A stretch of DNA of 64,000 nt from Holothuria scabra (taxonomy: Eukaryota; Echinodermata; Holothuroidea; Aspidochirotida; Holothuriidae). Shown in pieces: positions 36,548-48,170 of the stretch. The stretch is from contig CM074195.1 in the NCBI GenBank assembly GCA_037179385.1, positions 5,574,438-5,638,437 on the forward strand. Direction: 5' to 3'. A model generated the notes under the pieces. That model was not told the DNA's origin, did no database searches, and saw only the letters and a program-made list of their open reading frames with translations. Position 1 is the first letter of the stretch. Every line of letters starts with the position of its first letter. The position numbers and the translations under genes were made by a program.

Positions 36548-38238
36548 CTGTAAAAGGTTAAAAAAATTTCACATGCTGGTCAAACTAGAGCATTCGGCTT
36601 GCAGTACAGAGGTCTGGAGTTTGACTCCTGGCTTGGTCATACCGAAGACTTTCAAAATATAACCTACTGCGATTGTGCTTGGGGCTCAGCATAAGCACTG
36701 GAGTACGATAAATAAGCCAGGGAGCCAAAACTGGTGAAAAGGCTATGACCAGCTTGACTTAAATCAATTGCAAAGAAATAAGACCCTAAACCTCATGTTA
36801 TAAATCTAACACCTGCTGCAACAAAGAAGCTTATCTATAATAGAAGAAAAAAAACAGCCAAATTTGCAGAAGAGACAATCTAACCAAGCAGCTTATCTTT
36901 CCACAAACTCTTATGGATTTTTCTCTTTTCATTTTTTTTTTTTTTTTTTGAGAGAGAGAGAAAAATATTGTCACTCTGAACAAAACAAATATTAAGTTTT
37001 TTTTACTCATGCTGCAACAAAGAAACTTATCCATAAAAAGAAAAAGAAAGCATTCAAAGATGAAGAAGATACAACTTCAAAAGAAAAAAAAAAATTGCAG
37101 CTAATCTTCCACAAGCCAAGCCGTTATAGATTTTTTTTCTTTTAAAGAGAACAATATTGTCACCATTAACATACAAATATTGAGTTTGCATACTGAAATG
37201 TGGCCTTGCAGATAAAATTGATACAAAAAGCTCTTGCAGATGAACAAAGGTTTTCTATTTTATTGAGAGAATGGCTTTATAATAAGTAGCACAATAGGAA
37301 AGACATGAAGAAAATTAATGAAGATGGGAAATTGGAGGACAACTAAAAACAGTGACGTTTTCCTTCTCTAGCTAAGGTTAAAAAGATATGAGAGGACTTA
37401 ATGATTGGCCTCAAAACAGGCAAAAACAAAAAACCTGTTTGATGTAGGTGATAAATCGAATTTCAATAACATTGATGCCTTTGGTACATGTTTATAGTGT
37501 GAAAAATTTTATATTTAATATTAAGGCATAGAATTTCAGGAAATCATCACATCACATTGATTAGGAACAGCATTGTTTTGCTTTATGACATTTCTTGTTC
37601 ACCTGTTATTTTCCATCTGTATTTCTATACTGCACTTCATTAGAGCAGTTAAGGGCTCTTTGCTTTCCTCTAATATATTGGGTAATCTGAGAAACAGGAT
37701 ATATTTAAAAAGGATATATAAACAGGAGAAATGGGATATATTTAATCATAAAAAATAACAAAGGATTCTTAGTTACTGTAAATACTTTACCATAGTCAGA
37801 ACTAGTTTGCTGGACTCAGAACGTGTAGAAACTCAATCTCCCTTTGTCCAGATTTAAGTCTTTTTATACGTGTATATGTTTATATGTTCCTATTCCTTTG
37901 TTACACTCTTCAATGTATATGTGTTTAGGGTTGTGTTTTTATATTTTCATTCTATTCTATCCTATGTACTTTTCTTAGTTTATACTATTATCTTCCTAGT
38001 TTCTACCAATATCTCTCATTTTGTCACTACTGTTGACAAAATCGAATCCACTTTTATTTTAATGCTTCCTCTGTCTGTCCTACTGTTTAGACAAATCAGC
38101 ATTAAATGGAACTTTGATCACCATTTCCCCTAAACCTGATGTAAACATTGACCCAAAAGAATTTTTTCGAGATACTTCTGTTTGTTTAGTATGGGACAAA
38201 AACTATTTAAGCTATGGGCTTTTTAAGACATCACTCAC
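36548..38238 (-). other. CAMTA: CAMTA intron (1691 bp)
   Basis: GT-AG intron with a SINE at its start (36585-36790), then A/T-rich runs near 36930-36970 and unassigned sequence. Confidence 0.8.
36585..36790 (+). mobile_element. tRNA-derived SINE, copy 3 (second head type)
   Basis: The head contains tagagcattcggcttgcag and ggaggtctggagtttgactcc-like sequence (gaggtctggagtttgactcc); the body contains ataagcactggagtacg and aagccagggagcc. Same family and orientation as copies 1 and 2. Confidence 0.8.
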
Positions 38239-38391
38239 CATTTAACTCAATCCATTCTTGCTGCTGGGTCTGCTTTGTTGAATCTTGTTGGGTCTTAGCA
38301 GCTCGTCTGGCTTTATATTCAAACAATACCGACTTAGAAATCACCGAACCATTGCACATCACATGAAGTGGAACTAGACCTTTCTCATGAG
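38239..38391 (-). CDS. CAMTA: CAMTA exon: end of TIG/IPT domain
   Basis: 153 nt; acceptor atttcctcag, donor gtgagt. It encodes HEKGLVPLHVMCNGSVISKS, then VLFEYKARR and a Gln/Thr-rich tail ending QEWIELN. It corresponds to vertebrate HDTGLVTLQVAFNNQIISNS VVFEYKAR, the last strands of the immunoglobulin-like TIG fold that precedes the ankyrin repeats. It has split codons at both ends. Confidence 0.95.
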
Positions 38392-39639
38392 CTGAGGAAA
38401 TGAAACAAACAGATATGCAACATATCAGATAGAGAAGGCAAAGGTTCAGCATACTTTGAAGAAGAAGACTTTAGTAGTTCACATCATTGGCATCAAAAAG
38501 GCGATTACCCTTTGGCCCCAACTGTTCCAATCCTAACTTCCTTGACTTAAATCACGTAAGAAAGGTCTCTGGGAGCTTTTGACCACAGTGTCCTTACTGT
38601 CCCTCGATGGATCCCCTTGAGGACTGAGGGTGTGTGACTATGCGATGGTAACTGTGCTGTCACCGTCAGTCACATTCTTGTCAACTGGTATGAATACTCC
38701 CATATTTGCCAGAAATACTACTCTGAACCAAACCTTAATACTTTGTTTGAACAAACTGATTTTTCCCTTATTCTTGGTTTCCTCAAAGGAAGAAAAACTT
38801 ATAGATATTTCTGACATGACTCCTGCCTTGCTATCTTTTTAGTAGAAATTGACCCCCTGTTCTATCTTTTTACTTTTTTAGGTAGTTTTGCCGCAACTTT
38901 CAGAATAAACATTCCAAATAAAGTTATTTAAAAAACCCGCAGAGATATCCACACGACAGAATTTTGAGTTTCCAGAAGGTGGTGCAGTTAAGTAATGGGC
39001 ATTCTAGCAGCATGCAGTAATATTAATACAGGGCATCATCATGTTTCATGCTGTTACTATTGCAATAAATTCCGAAACTGTTTCCATCAATCTTCTGTGA
39101 AAGTTCTGATCTCAACATATGTCCAACCATCATGGGACCCAGACTGAACCTATCAAGCATGTTTCATCATTATCTTTCATATCATGTATTTATCTCACAT
39201 GTTACTGCAAGACAGATGTTACATGATGATTTATACATTCCTTAAATTCACTAGCATCCATCAACTGCTAATTAAAGGGGGGAGGGAAGGGGAAGCATAA
39301 ACCTCACAAAGTACACCCATACGACACAATTCAACGAGTCTATGCTTTGTCAACTAGGTACTAAAGGTGCAGATTAAATACAGTTAAGAATATGGTAAAA
39401 GTTTTAAGTTCAATTTCAAATACAGTTTAAACATGGTGCAACTCCTTTCCTTTAGTCGCCTCCTAACATAGGCAGGACATACTCTTGGCATACTCTTCAA
39501 CCCATAGCCCACATGGAGAACTACAGCTGTAGCCAAGTCAACGTTTTTGTGGCAAGTCAATTCTATAGTTGTCCTCAGTCATTGTAGCAACGTTGGTTAG
39601 TGAAACAAGGTTCTGCAACTGAGCAACTGGTTTAAATCA

Positions 39640-39835
39640 GGCTGGCAGTATGAGCTTTTTTCCAGTTGTGGCTCACTGGCTTGTTTGCTTTACTCCACTG
39701 CTTATGCTGGGTACCAAGCATAATGGCAGTCCGGATTCATTTTGAAAGTCTTTGGGCATGACCCGGCCAGGAGTTGAACTGCACACCTCCTGATAGCAAG
39801 CCAGATGCTTTAGCCACTTGAATATGCAGCCTGTT
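39640..39835 (-). mobile_element. tRNA-derived SINE, copy 4 (second head type)
   Basis: On the minus strand the head (cttgctatcaggaggtgtgc, then agttcaactcc) is followed by the family body (gcataagcagtggagtaaag, aagccagtgagccacaac). It is inverted relative to copies 1-3. Confidence 0.75.
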
Positions 39836-40069
39836 TTAAGGTTTTATTAACCTGATTCAAATCATGACTTGAGTTACTGCATCATTTCCACAGGGAAACA
39901 TTGGGATTGAATATTTCAAGTCAGGAAATTTTTGCAAGTTGTGACTAAATCCATTCATGACTTGATTACTAAAACACTGCTTCCCAACCATGCTCTTCCA
40001 TATCTTTGAGGTGGAAAATTTTACGTGCTGGGGAGGAACGGCAGAGATATTCGCTAGTTATTTAAAAAG

Positions 40070-40305
40070 ACTGCCTGTTTGGTCTAGGGGTAGAGCATCC
40101 GCATCTCACGTAGAAGGCCCGGGTTTGATTCCCTGGTTGAGTCATACCAAAAACTCTAAAAATGAGCCCTACTGACATTGTGCATGATGCTCCGCATAAG
40201 CAATGAAGTATGGAAAACAAGCCAGTGAGCCACAACCAGAAAAAAGGCTGTGCCTGGCTCAACTTGGACCAATAGGTTGGAAAGTGGAATGTAAAATTCC
40301 ATCGA
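40070..40305 (+). mobile_element. tRNA-derived SINE, copy 5 (tRNA-Glu-like head)
   Basis: The head has an A box (tggtctaggggtagagc), an anticodon-loop region with tctcac, and a B box (gggtttgattccc). These closely track a tRNA-Glu gene. The body is the common one (gcataagcaatgaagtatgg, aagccagtgagccacaac, accaataggttgg). The missing stems and the long body show it is a SINE and not a tRNA gene. Confidence 0.85.
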
Positions 40306-40363
40306 ACTAAGTTTTTTGAATGGTATAGTGTGCTGTCAGATGTTTCTTAGAATTATGTTAGAG

Positions 40364-40748
40364 CAGTGGTTCTCAAAGTGGTCCCTACCACCCCCTGGAG
40401 GATGTTGAAAAGTTTGAAGGGGGCGCTGAGGAGTTTGCAAGCAACAGGGGGGCATTGGCATTGACTAGGGGGTCTCTGGAGGTTCTCATACATTCCTGCA
40501 ATAAAGGAACCTAGGAGGTTGCAGAGTGGTGAACACAGACTGTCTTCTCCGAAAGGTTTAACAGCTACTGACAAATATTTACCCAATGTAAAACTTATCT
40601 GGGTCGTTTTGGTGCTGGAAATAGAAAGTCAAAAGTCCAAAGTCAAAGACTTATATAAATATGATGGCATGTTGGGTGGGAGGGGGGCGTTGGATCAGTC
40701 ATAGATGCCTTATGGGGGCGGTAGTTTGAAAAAGTTTGAGAACCACTG
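40364..40748. mobile_element. 385-bp hAT-type MITE, CAGTGGTTCTCAAA ends, perfect 8-bp target duplication
   Basis: The left end cagtggttctcaaa and right end tttgagaaccactg are exact inverted repeats. The flanks tgttagag (40356-40363) and tgttagag (40749-40756) are identical. Cagtggttctcaaa is the canonical terminus of many hAT transposons. The interior is G-rich and carries no transposase, so it is non-autonomous. Confidence 0.93.
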
Positions 40749-40829
40749 TGTTAGAGTTATATTATATACTTACAGAACTACTCTAGGCACAAAACAGTTT
40801 AATATTCAAGAAACGCTTCTGAGTAAATC

Positions 40830-41053
40830 CCCGAGCTGTGCGAGGTCTGGAATATCTATTATCCATTCCAACGAACAAACAGGGTATTAATGCTTTGCAG
40901 TCAAATAAAACGAAAGGGGCAATGAACTCTCTTATACTCAAATGCTTGAGCAGTACAACTGCACTAGAGAGAATGTTTAAGGAGGAATGCAGCTGTACAA
41001 TTGGGAAGAAGGCCATGAATAACTTGGCACATATTAGAAAGTGCAAAGGATGA
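40830..41053 (+). pseudogene. Possible degraded coding fragment, function unknown
   Basis: The plus-strand frame from about 40838 reads MRGLEYLLSIPTNKQGINAL and later KEECSCTIGKKAMNN with HIRKCKG at the end, then a stop. The Cys/His spacing near the end is reminiscent of a small metal-binding motif. The residue mix looks protein-like rather than random, but upstream frames are broken and I recognise no family. It may be a transposon-encoded remnant. Confidence 0.25.
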
Positions 41054-42561
41054 GGGTTTCCCAGGGTCAAAAAGTCTATGAGGGCAAAGGACTTTTTTGA
41101 GAAACTGGAAGGTGAATTAACCTGGGTTTATAAAGGAAAGATTGGATCTTCTAAGGCAGGGATAGAGCTAGCCAAATTTTAGTTCTGGGTAACTGTCTGC
41201 TCTGGCGAACATGCCTCACCCTACCCCATGGCATTTACCCCATTTTTCAGCCAATTTCATTTTTTCCTCATTCTACTTTAGGGAATAAATTTGGGGCTAG
41301 ATTTTTATGTCCCTGTCGGCAGATTCGTGGTGGGCGGGGAGACGTGTTTGCCTGGAGTGCCCGATGGTAATATAGTGTGCTGGGTGCAGCCACCCAGCAC
41401 AGCCCACCATAGCTACAACCCTGTTCTAAGATCAGGAGTCCTATACATGGAAGTTTAAAAAGTATGAGAAAACAAATCACTTTGTACATAAAACACTCAG
41501 GGTCCAATAGATGTAAGTCAAAACTTGGTCAAGCATTCCTTCCCACTATGCTACCTGTGTCTTGCTATGAACACTAAAGTGCTTTAAAGGGGGGAATGCA
41601 GTCACCCACATTTGAAGTAGTGTGGTAGGCTGTCCTGTTTCATAAGTCATGTGACAATGTTTTCTCCTCAAATGTATAATTTAATAGAAGCAACTGCTCT
41701 GCTTTCCTTGTGTACCATTCAAGTCCTAAAATATAAAAAAGATACTTTGAAGGGAAATAAGAAAATTAAGAGACTAAGCTAATGCTTCAAAATAAGTTGA
41801 GAGGACTACTCTTGCCATTTAAGTCTGGTGTTCATTTTATTTTAATTTTATATTTTGAGGGTCAGGAAACCATTTTGGCTCATTGAGGACCATATGCCAG
41901 AGTGAAGGTGGGTGAACACCAGTGAACTTTGCCATCTCTTTTCAATTTAGCGTTCAGAGGTTTGCAAGGAAGGTTTGTACTAATTGTTCCCAATCCCCAT
42001 TCCATTTAAGAACCCCATCCAATTGATGTGAGCATATCCTTAGTATCTGGCCACTTTCCAAAAGGCTGGATGGGGCGGAGGTTACTTGCTGTGCACCACT
42101 GCACAACAACTGAACTGAGCAAGGGAACAACTTCTTGAATCAGACAACTAGAAACGGACAACCAATTACGCAATTTTGTAATTCACCAACTTTTTAAACC
42201 CCCTCAGCATCACTGTAAACAGCTATGCTGAACAAGCTAATTTTTAAACCCCACAAAATTTCCAAGTGTTCCACCGGGATTTGGTCCTGGGAACTCCAGC
42301 TTGCAAAGCAATATGCTCAGCCACCAAGCCAACTCCACCCTAACTTATATTTCAGTTATATGTTTCTGAAAATGCAATAATTTCTAAGGCTTCCATGTGG
42401 TGGCTCAAATGTACAACAGACATTTCCCCCAAGATGATCTTGCCCAAGGTCACTATAAAGCTGAAAGTATTTTTCAATGCATAATTTCAAGATTCATTAC
42501 TCTGGATTCAAGGACTGTTAATATAAGAGAAAGGCCAAACTTTCCAGGGACCATAACCTTT

Positions 42562-42795
42562 TTCTAGTCCCCAGCAGTCAACAGATTACTAGTTTACACA
42601 GTGCACCAATGACATAATTTTCTTAACAGCCCGGTGACCACAAGCAGTCCACTGGGCAAGGTAAAGAATCTGTCCCCATGGCTGCCTCATAAACTTGCCC
42701 AGTGGACTGCTTGGGGTCACTGGGCTGTTCAGAATATTCAGTAGGAGCACAATGGGTAGAATAGAAATCTGCTGATTGCTGGGAACTAGAAAAAG
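42562..42795. repeat. 234-bp foldback with long inverted arms
   Basis: The inner arms, 42629-42664 and 42695-42730, pair almost perfectly over about 36 bp (core gcagtccactgggcaag). The outer arms (tttttctagtccccagcag and ctgctgattgctgggaact) also pair. The middle sections match loosely. It starts ~168 bp past the donor of the TIG exon. Confidence 0.85.
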
Positions 42796-42962
42796 CAATG
42801 CTCCCTAGTCACCTCCACTTCTCCCCCTTTCCCTTCAACTTTTGTTCCAGACTTCCTTGTTGTAAACGGTGTCCAAATAAACAATTCCATGAAGGGGTAG
42901 AAAAGAAATATATTTGTCTGTTTCAAGAAATTCCAAAGTAACATGATGAAAGAAAAAATTAC

Positions 42963-43089
42963 CAGGACAGAAACATCTAAGAACCCCAGGCTGGAGCAGA
43001 GAGGCAGGAACAGCAAAATTATCAAACACACAAGAGTATTCTGTGGATGGCGAGTGCCATGGGCCTGCGACCAAAACTTTTATACCACC
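42963..43089 (-). CDS. CAMTA: CAMTA exon: start of TIG/IPT domain
   Basis: 127 nt; acceptor gtgattcacag, donor gtaatt. It encodes GGIKVLVAGPWHSPSTEYSC, then VFDNFAVPASLLQPGVLRCF and CP. It corresponds to vertebrate GGVKVLITGPWQ...YSCLFDQISVPASLIQPGVLRCYCP. The TIG domain is thought to support dimerisation or non-specific DNA contact. It joins in phase with both neighbours. Confidence 0.96.
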
Positions 43090-44604
43090 CTGTGAATCAC
43101 AAAAACAAAAATAGCAAGCAAAATGAATTTCCTGTTATTAAGTTCATATCACAGAGTTGATCTTAATTATTCACAATCTAATTTTTCATTACAGAACTAA
43201 GTTTGGAATGGTCTTATGTATCACAGGAATGCATGTAAGTGGGGTTATCACACGGATTACAAGAAACACAAAAAGGGGGGGGGGGGAAATGTTAGTGCCA
43301 AGCCTCAAATCCGAAGTGATGCTGTCCTTGCCTCAAGTTATGAGTGGGTTTAGGGGGACAAAAGCTTGCTTCAAGGCCCCTGTAAGGTGCAATTTGAAGG
43401 GTTTTAAAAGGCCATTCATTTATGTAAGTTAAAACATTGCTACAGGACTGTCTTCTTTTAAAGTAAGAAACCAAGATATTCATTCTTGTGGGAATGAAAA
43501 GGGGGTTTTACCCACCCCCTTCTGGAAGCAAAAGGGGGGGGAAATTCCCCTTGCCCCTCTGGCAGAAACAATGGTTATACATAAAGTACATAGGAGGTAA
43601 GGAGTATAAGCAGATTGGGTTTCAGTGTGAAAATAGGAGAACCTTTAGAATCTTGTGCAACATCTAATTACATTTCAGCTAAGTGTATCATCTTACATTT
43701 CATAAATGCTTCCACCTCATCATGCATGAAGAGACATTGTAGGCGGCAGGAGGCTCCTTCCAGTGACATGGGAACATTTTGAGGGAAACTTGGGCAACTG
43801 AAGGGAAATTTTCCTTCTCATACATGGAAATACACAAACAGTGGTGGAAATATTATTTCCTTTAATAGAGACACAAACTCACCCCCCACCCACACTCCCC
43901 ACTTTCTAACCCCTCTAAATTCTCTAAACTAATGCAACTTAACTGTATTGTTTCTTATCTTTCCTTTGCAAAAGTATGATAAGAAAATCTCCCTAAAACA
44001 AACCTTTATAAAGATCAAAACATAAACTGCTTCATAGCTGTTTTCAGAAAGAAACATGAATATAACACTACCCATTTCACAAAACTTGCACTGCTTCAAA
44101 GCCGTCTCAAAAGAGACAGAAAAACCTGCTTCTATGGGATTCAATGCTGTAGAAAATATTGCCTGTACTCCTTGTCTATCCAGGCAATACATTCTATGAC
44201 CTGATTTAACCTCCCCTTTCACAGAACCATTAATGAGGCTTAGCACAGCAGAGCAACACCCGCAAAATGGTCATTGCTTCCTAGTCCTGATTTATAGCCC
44301 TTTGAATTCTCTCAAGTACTTGCAATAAAGGTGAAAGTTGAGGCAATATTCATCGTCACATTGAAATCGAATGCAATTCTACCCACTTATTTTTCTTCAC
44401 ATTGACATGTTTAGCACCGAGGATAATACCAGCTCTTTATTCAAGTATATTCTCTACTTACAATGCAAACTCACAACTTGGTCATAAAAGGCAGGGAGAA
44501 TATTTAAAGAAAGGTTAAAAAAATAATAAAAACTCAATCTACATTTTTAAATTTGATGCTTTATGGACAAATCTAGAATGTCTAAATCTCTACAGACAAA
44601 TCTG

Positions 44605-44820
44605 AGCAGCAAGTGATGGCAGACATTAGTTGGGTCTATCAGCTTTAATCTTCTTAATTTTATTGTCTTTATGCAATTCTAAACCCTCACATTCAATGGA
44701 GAGGTTCAAGAGGCATTTTTGTCTAAAATCATCCATGATACAGGTAAGCAAAGAATTTGACAGATTAAAGCTGATGGAACCCAGTTATGGCCAACTGAAT
44801 TAGACCATCACTTGACTGTT
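44605..44820. repeat. ~215-bp foldback repeat, copy of 33200-33415
   Basis: The left arm aagtgatggcagacattag through ctatcagctttaatctt pairs with the right arm gattaaagctgatgg through agaccatcact. It is a direct copy of the element at 33200. Confidence 0.65.
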
Positions 44821-45334
44821 TGGGTTTGTCTGTACCAAAAAGTCGACTTCAAAAATGTAATTTCATTAGAAATTCATCTCCAACAATTTCATGAGGTCCC
44901 ACAAAAGGGCAGGATGTCCTTTTTTATCAAATGTGCCAGATATAAAGTGACAAACTGCCTTGGTTCAAATGCGAAATTCAGCAAATTTGTCCAAACCTGC
45001 TGTTTCCTCCATATACTAAAGATAAATGGACTAACTTAGACAATCCCTGTATCCTACATCCAACTGTTTCTTAAGGTGATCACTTCAATATTCAATTTTG
45101 TTTTTCAAAATTTTGTGACCAGGCACTTTTTCAAATCATGCACAAACAGTTGCAAGTCAAATTCAAAATATCAAGTTTTCACATAATTTTTAAGGCCAAA
45201 CTTGGCTTATTATGCTTGTAATAAGAATTGCCTTGTAGTACTGTCCTCCAACAGCCTTGTTTTGTAAGCAATAAGAACTCCATATGCCTCTTCAAAAGAG
45301 CAAAATTTATGCTTGATATATAAGTTATTTAGCT

Positions 45335-45575
45335 AGACAGAGTTTTACAGCCCAGTTTCCAACCTATTGGTTCAAGTCCAGCAGGCCACGACCTTATTTC
45401 CAGATGCGGCTCACTGGCTTGTTTTCCCTACTCCATTGCTTATGCGGAGCATCATGCACAACGGCAGAAGGTTTCAGTTTTAGAGTCTTTGGTATAACCC
45501 GACCTGGGAATTGAACCAAGGCCTTCTGTGGGAGAGGCAGATGCTCTACTGTTAGACCAAACATGCGGTCTTGCT
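45335..45575 (-). mobile_element. tRNA-derived SINE, copy 6 (tRNA-Glu-like head)
   Basis: On the minus strand the head has tggtctaacagtagagcatc and ggttcaattccc, followed by the common body (cgcataagcaatggagtagg, aagccagtgagccgc, accaataggttgg). Confidence 0.8.
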
Positions 45576-45808
45576 TGATATGTTTAAAAACAACATATTC
45601 TCAGCATTCTGGTGAAATTTTCATTCATTTTGCATATTTGGTTCTCAGGACATTAGCATGTTGACACATTATCTATAGAAAGTGAACTTGAAACAAGCAG
45701 GATGTGTTGTCATGGATTCACGTTGTTGGTCAATGTTTTGGGAACAACTGGTTATTGTGTTGAAATGTCAAATCCTGGATATAAGACAAAATGACAAAAT
45801 TAATTTAC

Positions 45809-47118
45809 CTCTGGATAGGACCACTCTGGTGAAAAATCAGCAATTTCTACAAGAGACGAGGAGTCCCCTCTGCCATTTAAACACTCCTCACTTGAATTTA
45901 CAGAGCTATGACCAGAGTCCTTATTTGCGTTCTCTGGAAAAATCTGATGAGCAGAATTCTGAATGTCCATCATGATATCTGACCCGTGGTCAGCCATTTC
46001 ATGGATTCCACTCTGGCTGAGAGTCTCAGGATCTAAATCATGTAAGTTCAAGGTGTTTTTCAACATTTCATATGGGTCGAAGTCCATCTCCAAAGGACTC
46101 GAAGATGAATCCATTGCATCTAAATCATGTTGCATCTTAAGCTTTGAGTGAGGTAAAGGGTGCATCACTGATGGGCCAGGGTTACCTGAATTTGGTGCCT
46201 CTGGTAAAGTCCCTACATTGCTCTGGGAAGTAAGGGCCCGTGTTTCACTAGACAAGTTCTTAGGTGGCATCTTTTGTGCATGACTGGTCTGAAGGACTGT
46301 GCTGATACCCAATGAGGGTACCATACCACTTGTTGGCACCCTCTGAGGTAGGTTTTCAGATGATTTTGTACTCACTAAGTGTGAATTATTAAACAGCGTA
46401 GCTTGGATGTGAACTGGGGTGGTGTCCATACCCGATGACATATCTGTATCTGTATCATGGTTCATCAAATCTACTCTTTGATTAGATGTTTCTCCAGAAT
46501 GAGCAGAGCTAGGTGGTATAGAAACAGTACCACTGGTGTTTGGTTGTACTGAAAGGCTACCATTTACAAAACTCTGTTCCTGAGTACCATGTAAGATGGT
46601 GACTTGTCCCACACATCCTGGGGGTTGTCCAGACATTGCATTCAATTGAATGATGTCTAAGACCCCATTTGGTAACCTCACTGTATTTTCTGGCACCTTC
46701 TGGTTCTGAAATCTGTTCTTAGCAGTTTTGAGGTGTGGGCTTTGATCGACCATTTTTCTCAACTCTTCACTTTCCTCTGTGGTGACTCTGGGTGGCGTGT
46801 ATGGTACTGAGGAGTATTGCACATTCCCTGGAGGGATGATAGAGGGGTGATGGTTCAGTTGGGTGGGTACAACTGAGGTAGGGCTGAAGCTGTTTTGTGC
46901 AGCATTGGAATTATTCATATGTACTATTAAGGCATCTGAAGTAGTTGTCTGTGATGATGACGGGTAAGGGGGAACTGAGGGTTGACCAAGACAGCTCAAG
47001 ATGATCTCTGAGGGTACAGCTTTAGTCTGTGGTGGAGTGGTCTTTTGAGGTTCAAGAGTGTACGTAGGTTGTGTGACTGGGGTACGTTGTGAAAGGGAAG
47101 CATTCTGTTGATTTTCAG
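45809..47118 (-). CDS. CAMTA: CAMTA exon: long Ser/Thr/Pro-rich transactivation region
   Basis: 1310 nt (436 codons plus 2 nt); acceptor behind a 15-nt T tract (acc, then ag), donor gtaaat. The central region between CG-1 and TIG is low in conservation in the family and is rich in S, T, P, N and Q here. Near the C-terminal third an acidic stretch reads MDFDPYEMLKNTLNLHDLDP, similar to a short FDP-containing motif in vertebrate CAMTA. It ends IADFSPEWSYPE, matching vertebrate TDYSPEWSYPE directly before the TIG domain. Likely transactivation function is inferred from composition and position. Confidence 0.95.
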
Positions 47119-47608
47119 CTGGTAAAAAAAAAAAAAAACAATACGAAGAAATGAAGCAAAGAAAAAAAAGATAATTGTGGTTCTTTCAACACAGCAAAAG
47201 GAAGGATTCCTTCAATTATCAACTGATAATTTTAATGAATGCAAAAAATTTCTTTTACTTCTTTACTATAACATCAATTTTAGAAAAAGGATAATCCATT
47301 TAGCTAATATGATGAATTACTATACTTTAATTATAAGAATAGAGCCAACACACTTTTCATTCACTGAGGGACTGCAATAAAGTCCTATACTTAAACAACT
47401 CATTGATGCCACATGTCAACACTGGAAACAAGAATCTACTACTCCTACAGGCTAAAAGGTCTTAAATAAAATACAGTACCTCATTGGTCCTCAGTTCCTT
47501 TGATAATTCAGCTATTTGTCCTGTACCCTATTGATTCAACACACACACTCTCCCAATAATTTCAGAGGACTTTACGAAAAGACCTTATTCATTGAAGTTG
47601 CACTGAAG

Positions 47609-47799
47609 CAGTAGCGTAACCAGGATTTGTGTCATGGGTTGGGGAGGGGGGGTTGATGACGTTATGGAGTTTGGGACATGATATGAGGGGAAATTCTAAG
47701 GAAACAGAGAAAAAACATTATTTTAGGTGTTTTTTGCATTGCAAGATTGGGTCATGGGGGGTTCTAACCCCCAGAATCATCCCCATGGCAACGCCACTG
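47609..47799. mobile_element. 191-bp hAT-like MITE with 8-bp target duplication
   Basis: It starts cagtagcgtaaccaggatt and ends ...ggcaacgccactg, so the termini are imperfect inverted repeats (cagtrgcgt). The flanks cactgaag (47601-47608) and ccctgaag (47800-47807) differ at one base. A partial inverted relative is at 4085-4258. Confidence 0.8.
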
Positions 47800-47924
47800 C
47801 CCTGAAGCATGTTTTGGGGAACACAGTGAAGTTCACAGCCACATAAACTTGCCCACTAGGTGTAGCAGACTACATATTTTAGTGTGTAGATACACATACC
47901 TATAAACACATAATACGGTCATTA

Positions 47925-48170
47925 GTTAGATAGAGTTTTACCATCCAGTTTCTCACCTATTGATTTAAGTCTGACCGGTCACAGCCTTTTTCCCAGTTGT
48001 GGCTCAGAGTCTTGTTTTACCTACTCCACTGTTAATGCAAAGCAACAAGCACAATGGCAGTTGGTTCCATTTTTAAATTCTCTGGAATGACCTGGTCAGG
48101 AGTAAAATTCCAGACCTCCCAACTGCAACTAGGATACTCTAAAACCACTTGACCATGCAGATGATTAAAC
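47925..48170 (-). mobile_element. tRNA-derived SINE, copy 7 (second head type)
   Basis: On the minus strand the head ends tagttgcagttgggaggtct, and the body includes gcattaacagtggagtaggt, ctctgagccacaactggg and ataggtgagaaactgg. Confidence 0.75.

Larger units (their letters stand above)
38392..42962 (-). other. CAMTA: CAMTA intron (4571 bp)
   Basis: GT-AG intron packed with elements: two SINEs (39640, 40070), an hAT-like MITE (40364-40748), a coding-like stretch (40830-41053), a tRNA-like stretch near 42275-42340, and a large foldback (42562-42795). Confidence 0.8.
43090..45808 (-). other. CAMTA: CAMTA intron (2719 bp)
   Basis: GT-AG intron with G-runs near 43276-43286 and 43531-43541, a foldback repeat at 44605-44820, a SINE at 45335-45575 and a partial copy of the 11625 repeat at 45600-45720. 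Confidence 0.75.

Noticed and set aside
40080..40145. A real tRNA-Glu gene
   Set aside because: It has good A and B boxes but the acceptor stem is not complementary and it continues into the SINE body found elsewhere with the same boundaries.
45682..45975. Plus-strand open frame at the end of the large exon
   Set aside because: It overlaps the CAMTA exon in antisense and runs into intron; no independent support.
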